A stretch of DNA of 64,000 nucleotides, taken from an uncultured Tateyamaria sp. (lineage in GTDB: Bacteria; Pseudomonadota; Alphaproteobacteria; Rhodobacterales; Rhodobacteraceae). The stretch covers positions 62,001 through 126,000 of the forward strand of contig CAJQRC010000026.1 of assembly GCA_905480645.1 (NCBI GenBank), in the 5' to 3' direction. The position numbers and the translations under genes were made by a program. Below, piece by piece: positions 57,505 to 64,000 of the stretch (the first letter of the stretch is position 1; each line of letters starts with the position of its first letter). The notes beneath the pieces are model-generated. The model ran no database searches. It saw only the letters and a program-made list of their open reading frames with translations, and was not told the DNA's origin.

Positions 57505-58758
57505 TTAAGATTTCTCATCTGAGTAGCCAGCTCGTGTCGCGAGGTGCAAAGCTACCTGAGTAGCTTTAGCCATATCTTGCACTGAAACCCATTCAAGGGG
57601 ACCATGTACATTCTGCATCCCACAAAAAATATTAGGGCATGGCGTCCCAAACTCCGTTAAACGAGATCCGTCAGTACCACCCCGGATTTCGCCCATAATC
57701 GGCTCAAGCCCAACATCACGGACTGCAGCTTTAGCCAATTCGACTGGACCCATATCTCTTTCCAACCAGTATCGCATATTACGATATTGATGACTTATTT
57801 CACATGTAATCCGCGCAAGGGGTTCTGTAGCTGCTACAGCAGAACAAATATTACGTAAAAGTGCGCCTTTTGCCAATAAACCATCAAGTTCAAAATCGCG
57901 AAGAATAAATTGCATTTCGACCTCAGCGGCATCACCCGATTGCGCTATAAGATGAATAAAGCCCTGCCGTCCTTCGGTTGTTTCTGGTGTCATGTTCGCT
58001 GGCAGCATCAGCGTTATTTTAGCTGCAAGGGACAACGCATTAACCAGCTTGTCTTTGCCCCACCCAGGATGGATTGACACCCCAGTGACAGTAATACGAC
58101 CTAAATCTGCAGAAAAGCTCTCATACTCAATTTCACCCGGCTTAGACCCATCAAAAGTGAAGGCAAAGTCAGATTGTAAATCTGCAGGTAATTTGGGCGT
58201 TACTCCACGTCCAATTTCTTCATCTGGTACGAAAGCAATACGAATGTTGCCATACGGTAAATTTTTATTTTTAAGCAAATGACGAGCAGCTGTCATGACT
58301 ACAGCTACACCCGCTTTGTCATCAGCGCCCAACAAAGTCGTCCCACTAGCCGTAATTATATCTTCTCCAACTTTCTCAGCTAAATAGGGAAAGTTATGTG
58401 GTGATAATACAAGATTTGGCGCTTCAGAAAAACTTATATCACCGCCATTATATACATTATGCACAACTGGCTTTACCCCTGTTGCGTTAAATTGTGGGGC
58501 AGTATCCACATGGGCAAGCCAAGCCATCACCGGGGTAGAATTTTCTATTGTCGCAGGTATTGTAGCTAGCACAACACTGTCTTCATTCAGAGAAACATCT
58601 TGCGCGCCCATTTCTATGAGTTCTGTCATTAATAGACGAGACATATCGAGCTGGCAGCGAGTGCTTGGTACTGTTTGGCTGGCATCATCACTTTGACTAT
58701 CGATGACGACATAACGCAAAAGACGGTCTTGTAATTCAGCATCAAATTGGGTGCGCAT
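57505..58758 (-). CDS. pepT: Peptidase T (tripeptide aminopeptidase)
   Basis: 417 aa zinc aminopeptidase of the M20 family, cytosolic. Metal/catalytic motifs: MAWLAHVDTAP, LLGADDKAGVAVV, FVPDEEIGRG, the D in FTFDGSKPGEIEYE and the terminal His in NVHGPLEWV. GGAGATAA lies just before the ATG. Would complete degradation of peptides imported by systems such as the one at 8-13 kb. Confidence 0.95.
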   Translation of the reverse strand: MRTQFDAELQDRLLRYVVIDSQSDDASQTVPSTRCQLDMSRLLMTELIEMGAQDVSLNEDSVVLATIPATIENSTPVMAWLAHVDTAPQFNATGVKPVVHNVYNGGDISFSEAPNLVLSPHNFPYLAEKVGEDIITASGTTLLGADDKAGVAVVMTAARHLLKNKNLPYGNIRIAFVPDEEIGRGVTPKLPADLQSDFAFTFDGSKPGEIEYESFSADLGRITVTGVSIHPGWGKDKLVNALSLAAKITLMLPANMTPETTEGRQGFIHLIAQSGDAAEVEMQFILRDFELDGLLAKGALLRNICSAVAATEPLARITCEISHQYRNMRYWLERDMGPVELAKAAVRDVGLEPIMGEIRGGTDGSRLTEFGTPCPNIFCGMQNVHGPLEWVSVQDMAKATQVALHLATRAGYSDEKS

Positions 58759-59435
58759 ACGTTATCTCCATTAAAAACTAGCAAAATAAACAAAAATTGG
58801 CTGCGTATTGTCAATAACGCCGTTGACGCTTCACGTAGTACCGTTGTGCTTTATAAAACCCGATTCCTGATAATTGAATCAAATCTAAGAGGTTTACCAG
58901 CGGTCATCGCAGCTGCTCGATCTAGCGCAGATTTTACTCTGCCCGATAGGTTCGGCTTTTTGGGAGTGATATTTCAATGGTTGGTGTTGAGGGTTTTGTC
59001 TAGTATCGACATGATCAACACTCGAAACCAGTGATCTTGGTACTTACATCCAAGATGGACCTTAAAAGCTTGGAGTTTCACATCTTTCTTTCTCACTAAA
59101 AACCATGAAAATGCGAAGATCTATACTTGCAGCACTTGCACGACGGTGGAAATGCTGCATTACAGTCTAACTGATACTCTGGGCGCGTAGTTCTAAATAG
59201 ATGCACAGAGCAATTAGAGTTAATCAGTGCCGGTTAATCAGCATTAATATAAGCGTCTGCTCTTTAAATTCTAGGTTCAAAAATGTCATTGTTGTTTTAT
59301 GCAAGTAGACATTTTGGATTCCGTTTGATCACTCAATTTAACAAACGCGTGATACCAGTGACCCGTTTTCAGATGACCCGCGTAACTCTCATGAAAGTTG
59401 CAAAAACGCGACTTTATAAACTGGAGATACATACC
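58759..59435. other. Intergenic region with a short direct repeat
   Basis: Longest gene-free stretch of the window. A direct repeat GTTAATCAG occurs at 59219-59227 and 59233-59241 (14-base period), about 200 bases before the fasciclin start. A long plus-strand frame at 58747-59034 has no family-like features. No RNA gene recognised. Confidence 0.4.
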
Positions 59436-59951
59436 ATGAATACCTTAAGTAGAACTGCCGCAATCGTTATCGCAGCTTTGTCGATCAATTCCGCTGCCCA
59501 CGCCGCCAACATCGTAGAAATAGCATCTGAAGACGAGCGTTTTTCAACTTTAGTTTCTGCTGTAAGTGCAGCTGGTCTTGCTGAAACTCTTCAAGGATCA
59601 GGTCCATTTACGGTCTTTGCACCTGTCAACGATGCGTTTGCTGCCTTGCCAGAAGGCACTGTCGAAACGTTGCTCAAACCGGAAAACAAAGAACAATTAA
59701 GCAATATTTTACTTTACCATGTAGACGATCGCAAACTGTTGGCTGAACAAATCCCAACTGGATCAAACTATTTTAAACCCGTCTTGGCATCTGAACGTTT
59801 ATGTATCACCAAAAATTCGTCTGGAGTATCTATCTCAGATGGGACTGGAGATTTGGCCAATGTGATTATTGCTAATATTCAAGCAGATAATGGCGTGATC
59901 CACGTCATTGACAAAGTATTGCTTCCAGGAACTCGTCCCGCCTGCCACTGA
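59436..59951 (+). CDS. Secreted fasciclin domain protein
   Basis: 171 aa. Signal peptide ends at SAAHA before ANIVE. Single fasciclin (FAS1) domain with H1-like FTVFAPVNDAFAALP and the second conserved box VIHVIDKVLLP. Exported; FAS1 domains mediate adhesion. ATG 59436 follows GGAG ten bases upstream; an upstream frame to 59283 is probably untranslated leader. Similar small proteins are widespread in marine alphaproteobacteria. Confidence 0.93.
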   Translation: MNTLSRTAAIVIAALSINSAAHAANIVEIASEDERFSTLVSAVSAAGLAETLQGSGPFTVFAPVNDAFAALPEGTVETLLKPENKEQLSNILLYHVDDRKLLAEQIPTGSNYFKPVLASERLCITKNSSGVSISDGTGDLANVIIANIQADNGVIHVIDKVLLPGTRPACH

Positions 59952-60070
59952 GGTAAGCCCAACATCTTTAAAACAAAGGGGTCTTGCTATTGGCGAGGCC
60001 TCCTGCATTCCAACACTTGAATATTCTCGCCAAATCCGTGATGTCTAGTCCAACAACGCATGGAGTAGAC

Positions 60071-61156
60071 ATGAGCCTGCCGGTCAGTGATCAAGTTAAG
60101 TATTGGGGCATAGCCGCCGCCGTTTTATTCATAGTGCTTTATGCTCTTGGTAATCAACTTTTGCCTTTTTTCCTTGGCGCCGCGATAGCATATTTTCTCG
60201 ACCCCGTCGCAGATTGGTTGGAAAATCATGGATGTAGTCGAAGCCTAGCAACTGGAATAATAACTATTTCGTCAATCATTGCATTTGTAATCATTGCGTT
60301 AATGATTTTACCAACCTTAATTCAACAGTCAGTGCAGCTTTTTAATATTATACCTACTTTAGCTCAAAACTTTAGTGACTTTTTAACAGAAAAATTCCCC
60401 AGTTTACTCGATGAGCAGTCAACACTTCATAAAAGCTTAGAGACACTTGGGCAAACTGTTTCCGAGCATGGCGCACAGTTGTTGAATACAGCGCTGTCAT
60501 CAGCCGCAACGCTGCTGGAGGTTATAATCTTGTTTGTTATCGTGCCGGTTGTTTCAATTTATCTACTATTAGATTGGGATCGCATGATAGGTAAAATTGA
60601 CGATATGTTGCCATTGGATCACGCACCAGTCATTCGAAGACTTGCTTCAGAAATCGATAAAACACTATCAAGTTTCATAAGAGGTATGGGCACCGTTTGC
60701 CTCGTACTTGGCACTTATTACGCCATTACTCTTATGTTAGTCGGGTTACAATTTGGCTTAGTGGTAGGCTTTATTGCTGGGCTGCTCACATTCATACCTT
60801 ACGTTGGTGCACTCGTTGGGGGCGGATTAGCCCTTGGGTTAGCGCTTTTTCAATTCTGGGGTGAGTGGGTTTGGATAGGAGCCGTAGCCGGAATTTTTGC
60901 AAGTGGGCAAATGATAGAAGGTAACTTTTTGACACCAAAATTAGTTGGAAATAGCATTGGCCTTCACCCCGTTTGGCTCATTCTTGCCTTATCAGTTTTT
61001 GGTGCTCTGTTCGGTTTTGTCGGTATGCTTATTGCTGTACCACTAGCTGCAGCTCTCGGCGTTTTTGTACGCTTTGCAGCAGAGCAATATCGAAACGGTC
61101 CTTTGTATCGTGGGGTGACCGAGACAGGCCAATCAGAGCCAGCGACCAAAGATTAA
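60071..61156 (+). CDS. AI-2E family transporter (PerM-like permease)
   Basis: 361 aa with about eight membrane helices. The C-terminal half (FIAGLLTFIPYVGALVGGGL, then the LTPKLVGNSIGLHPVWLIL pattern) is the AI-2E family signature. GGAG lies 5 bases before ATG 60071. The name AI-2E does not prove autoinducer export; many members transport ions. Three bases upstream of hdaA, forming the common order permease-hdaA-ppk1. Confidence 0.93.
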   Translation: MSLPVSDQVKYWGIAAAVLFIVLYALGNQLLPFFLGAAIAYFLDPVADWLENHGCSRSLATGIITISSIIAFVIIALMILPTLIQQSVQLFNIIPTLAQNFSDFLTEKFPSLLDEQSTLHKSLETLGQTVSEHGAQLLNTALSSAATLLEVIILFVIVPVVSIYLLLDWDRMIGKIDDMLPLDHAPVIRRLASEIDKTLSSFIRGMGTVCLVLGTYYAITLMLVGLQFGLVVGFIAGLLTFIPYVGALVGGGLALGLALFQFWGEWVWIGAVAGIFASGQMIEGNFLTPKLVGNSIGLHPVWLILALSVFGALFGFVGMLIAVPLAAALGVFVRFAAEQYRNGPLYRGVTETGQSEPATKD

Positions 61157-61159
61157 ATA

Positions 61160-61843
61160 ATGGCAATCCAATTGGGGTTTAATCTACCTGCACGTACAGC
61201 GCTTGAACGTGACGATTTTATGATCGCACCGTCCAATACGGTGGCAGTAAAGATGATTGATAATTGGCGGAAGTGGCCTCTATCTAAACTAGTACTAACC
61301 GGACCTATCGGAGCGGGGAAATCCCATTTAACCCATGTTTGGGCATCAGAGACAGGCGCACGCATAGTTTTTGCGTCTGAACTTTTCGAAATGAAGCTGG
61401 ATATTTTGGCTCGCAAACCGATAGCCGTAGAAGACGTTGATGTTATTTATAACGATATACTGTGTCAGACAGCTCTATTTCATTTACACAACCTTTTACA
61501 AAGTGCTGGGATACCCCTGTTAATGACAGGCATTCAATCGCCACGCCTTTGGGGCTTGAGTTTGCCGGACCTGCAAAGTCGTGTTGACGAAACACATCAT
61601 GCATCACTTGAGGCACCAGACGACACATTGCTCAGCGCAGTTTTGGCAAAACTTTTTGTAGATCGTCAATTGAAATCAAAAGCAGACGTCATTCCATATT
61701 TGATAACCCATATGGAGCGCAGTTTTGCAGCAGCTCATCAGATCGTAGACGCCCTAGATACTGTCAGTCTTGAACGACAAAAACCAATTACGCGTAAACT
61801 CGCAGCCGAATTACTGGACAATAGTGTTAATTCTGAGAGATAA
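61160..61843 (+). CDS. hdaA: DnaA-inactivating regulator HdaA
   Basis: 227 aa AAA+ protein homologous to DnaA domain III without the DNA-binding domain. P-loop GPIGAGKS, Walker B region IAVEDVDV and sensor/Arg-containing LSLPDLQSRVDE are visible. In alphaproteobacteria HdaA works with the sliding clamp to convert DnaA-ATP to DnaA-ADP and limit initiation. Position between the permease and ppk1 supports the call. Confidence 0.92.
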   Translation: MAIQLGFNLPARTALERDDFMIAPSNTVAVKMIDNWRKWPLSKLVLTGPIGAGKSHLTHVWASETGARIVFASELFEMKLDILARKPIAVEDVDVIYNDILCQTALFHLHNLLQSAGIPLLMTGIQSPRLWGLSLPDLQSRVDETHHASLEAPDDTLLSAVLAKLFVDRQLKSKADVIPYLITHMERSFAAAHQIVDALDTVSLERQKPITRKLAAELLDNSVNSER

Positions 61844-61882
61844 GCATACTTTAGCTCGAAGATTTTCTACCAAAGGGATCTG

Positions 61883-64000
61883 ATGACAAACGCTGATTTT
61901 CTTGAATCCCCGTTCCCATGCTCTGTGGAACTAAATGACTTTGATCCAGCAGGGCCAGGGCGTTTTTTTAATCGTGAATTGAGCTGGTTAGGTTTCAACT
62001 GGCGCGTAGTTGAAGAGGCTAAAAACACGCGTGTTCCCCTTTTAGAAAGACTACGATTTTTGTCTATTTCCGCTACGAACCTAGACGAATTTTATACTGT
62101 AAGAGTTGCTGGTTTGCGCGAGTTAGCTCACTCAGGCAACACATCGCCCGCCGCCGACGGGCTGAGCCCTTCCGAACAGCTTGTTCTTATTGATGAAGAC
62201 GCTCGCAATCTAATGCAAACACAACAAAGAGTTCTGACCCAGTTACAAAAAGAAATGGAAAAAAAGGGGCTATCAATACTGAAGCGCGATGAATTGAACG
62301 ATGAGGATTGCTTGCACATTGATAAAGTCTTTCTGGCAAGTGTTTTTCCTGTCTTATCCCCTCTTGCAATTGATCCAGCACATCCTTTTCCCTTTATTCC
62401 AAACACTGGGTACGCGCTTGCTCTTCAAATGGAACGCGTGTCTGACAAGCGGAGCCTGCAAGCGCTTTTGCCGATACCAGCACAAATTAATCGTTTTGTT
62501 ACTCTTCCCGGTGACGCGACCCGGTTTTTACCTCTCGAAGAGTTGTTACTGCTAAAAATCCCTACCCTGTTTCCTGGATATGTACTTAATGCACATTTCG
62601 AATTTCAGGTATTACGGGATAGCGATTTAGAAGTCGAAGACGAGGCTGAAGATTTGGTCCGCGAGTTCGAAGTCGCCCTCAAACGCCGCCGTCGTGGTGA
62701 GGTCGTACGCCTAACCCATTCAGCCGGAGCTCCAGCAAAACTTATGGCCGTCATAATGAACGAACTGGGCGTTAGCAATGCAGAAGTTATTGAACTCCAG
62801 GGCATGATAGGCATGGCAGATTTGAGCGAATTAGTAACAGAAGCGCGACCAGATTTACTTTGGCCTACCTTCACCCCACGCGTTCCAGAACGTGTTACCG
62901 ATTTTGAAGGGGACATGTTCGCAGCAATCTCGCAAAAAGATATGTTGTTACATCATCCCTATGAAACCTTTGACATGGTTGTCAGGTTTTTAAAACAAGC
63001 TGCCCTTGATCCCAACGTGGTTGCAATCAAACAAACATTATATCGGACTTCCAAGAAATCCCCTATTGTCGAGGCGCTTTGCGAAGCAGCGGAAGATGGT
63101 AAGTCCGTAACCGCTTTAGTCGAATTAAAAGCACGCTTTGACGAGGCTGCCAATATACGTCAGTCTCGGCGTTTGGAACGTGCTGGAGCGCATGTTGTGT
63201 ATGGCTTTATAGATCTAAAGACACATGCAAAAATTAGTACGGTCGTGCGTCGTGAAGGCAATAAACTAGTGACCTACACGCACTATGGAACTGGTAATTA
63301 TCATCCCATTACAGCGCGGATTTATACAGATCTTTCTTTGTTTACTTGCGATTCTGAACTAGGGCGTGACGCAACAAAAGTATTCAATTATCTATCCGGT
63401 TACGCACCACCCAAAGGTTTAGATAACCTTGCTATATCTCCCACAACACTCAAGCCAAAGTTGCTGAAGATGATCTCGATAGAAGCAGAACACGCACGAG
63501 CCGGAAAACCTGCAGAAATCTGGGCAAAAATGAATTCCATTATCGACAGCGAAGTAATTGATGCTCTGTATGCCGCAAGCCAGGCCGGCGTCAAAATTAG
63601 TTTAATTGTACGTGGGATCTGTGGCTTACGCCCCGGGATTAAAAGTTTATCTGAAAACATTAGGGTAAAATCGATTATTGGACGATTTCTTGAGCATTCT
63701 AGAGTTGTCTGTTTTGGAAACGGATATGGTTTACAATCAAAAAGAGCGCGCGTTTTTATATCTTCTGCCGATTGGATGGGTCGGAACCTGACCCGCCGGG
63801 TAGAAACGTTGGTGGAAATACAAAACGCAACCGTCAAGGCCCAAATTGTGAGCCAGATTATGGCTGCCAATTTGGCAGATACATCACAAAGTTGGGTCAT
63901 GGGGCCCGAAGGTAAATTTACTCGACCTGAGATTCCTAAAGGAGCCTTCGCCTTTAACTGTCACCGATTTTTTATGGAAAACCCCTCTCTTTCCGGCCGC
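61883..64000 (+). CDS. ppk1: Polyphosphate kinase 1, 3' end beyond window
   Basis: 706 codons visible, nearly the full family length (about 700-730). Makes polyphosphate from ATP. N-terminal FFNRELSWLGFNWRVVEEA, SATNLDEFYTVRVAGL, then HHPYETFDMVVRFL, AIKQTLYRTS, the phosphorylated-His motif DLKTHAKISTVVRREG and YTHYGTGNYHP, a second phospholipase-D-like lobe with VRGICGLRPG. AAGGGAT lies before ATG 61883. The stop codon is not reached. Phosphate storage beside PHA storage genes elsewhere in the window. Confidence 0.96.
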   Translation, partial: MTNADFLESPFPCSVELNDFDPAGPGRFFNRELSWLGFNWRVVEEAKNTRVPLLERLRFLSISATNLDEFYTVRVAGLRELAHSGNTSPAADGLSPSEQLVLIDEDARNLMQTQQRVLTQLQKEMEKKGLSILKRDELNDEDCLHIDKVFLASVFPVLSPLAIDPAHPFPFIPNTGYALALQMERVSDKRSLQALLPIPAQINRFVTLPGDATRFLPLEELLLLKIPTLFPGYVLNAHFEFQVLRDSDLEVEDEAEDLVREFEVALKRRRRGEVVRLTHSAGAPAKLMAVIMNELGVSNAEVIELQGMIGMADLSELVTEARPDLLWPTFTPRVPERVTDFEGDMFAAISQKDMLLHHPYETFDMVVRFLKQAALDPNVVAIKQTLYRTSKKSPIVEALCEAAEDGKSVTALVELKARFDEAANIRQSRRLERAGAHVVYGFIDLKTHAKISTVVRREGNKLVTYTHYGTGNYHPITARIYTDLSLFTCDSELGRDATKVFNYLSGYAPPKGLDNLAISPTTLKPKLLKMISIEAEHARAGKPAEIWAKMNSIIDSEVIDALYAASQAGVKISLIVRGICGLRPGIKSLSENIRVKSIIGRFLEHSRVVCFGNGYGLQSKRARVFISSADWMGRNLTRRVETLVEIQNATVKAQIVSQIMAANLADTSQSWVMGPEGKFTRPEIPKGAFAFNCHRFFMENPSLSGR

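Noticed and set aside
58747-59034. 95-codon plus-strand frame after pepT
   Set aside because: Starts inside pepT on the opposite strand, no ribosome binding site or domain; composition looks non-coding.

Overview
The window looks like a chromosomal segment of a low-GC marine alphaproteobacterium of the Rhodobacterales (roseobacter) type. This is inferred from gene content and neighbourhoods: secG next to pyrG, purA followed by a DUF2842 gene, hdaA-ppk1, proS-lolC-lolD, a hemP gene behind iron-Rhodo-box-like sites, the phaC-phaP-phaR cluster, DUF1194 and DUF5993 proteins, and ThyX. Genes are dense, many overlap by 4 bases, intergenic DNA is AT-rich, and no rRNA, tRNA, insertion sequence, prophage or CRISPR array was seen. 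A species cannot be named from this sequence.

Layout. 1-5.5 kb: 3' part of L-serine dehydratase, a membrane-bound class III adenylate cyclase, thiamine pyrophosphokinase and an EamA exporter. 5.2-13.2 kb: DUF2842 and purA, then a membrane-dipeptidase gene with an apparent ATT start leading a complete dipeptide/oligopeptide ABC importer. 13.5-15.1 kb: a cobalt-type nitrile hydratase operon (alpha, beta, accessory). 15.2-18.9 kb: secG, pyrG, rlmJ and a TerB-like gene. 19.2-27.3 kb: a polar amino-acid-type ABC importer followed by two glutamine-synthetase-like ligases, a glutamine amidotransferase and a FAD amine oxidase. Together these look like a gamma-glutamylation route for importing and degrading an amine or polyamine.

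27.3-31.8 kb: polyhydroxyalkanoate storage (phaR, phaP, phaC, and divergent phaZ). Three palindromes of the type CTGC-N3-GCAG mark the phaP and phaR promoters as a PhaR regulon. 31.9-39 kb: a sialate-lyase-like aldolase, an alpha/beta hydrolase, a small conserved protein, thrS, an ArsC-like protein, a cold-shock protein and thyX. 39.4-43.4 kb: gloA with two tandem DUF1194 proteins, then sdhE (with a possible 23-residue coupled micropeptide), an XRE regulator and a class I/II aminotransferase.

43.4-47.7 kb: an iron-regulated-looking promoter drives hemP and a Cys-rich conserved gene. These are followed by a MATE exporter and a NicO-type metal transporter paired with a DUF1007 protein. 47.8-58.8 kb: epoxide-hydrolase-like enzyme, parE, a lipoprotein with an HELTH motif, an Ldh2-family oxidoreductase whose usual catalytic His is Cys, DUF5993-DsbB, lolD-lolC, proS and pepT. 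59.4-64 kb: secreted fasciclin protein, AI-2E permease, hdaA and ppk1 (running off the right edge).

No clearly new multi-gene defence or mobile system was found. The most useful observations are regulatory (PhaR operators, iron boxes, an intra-operon hairpin), small genes (hemP, DUF5993, micropeptides), a non-canonical start codon, and a few enzymes with altered key residues.
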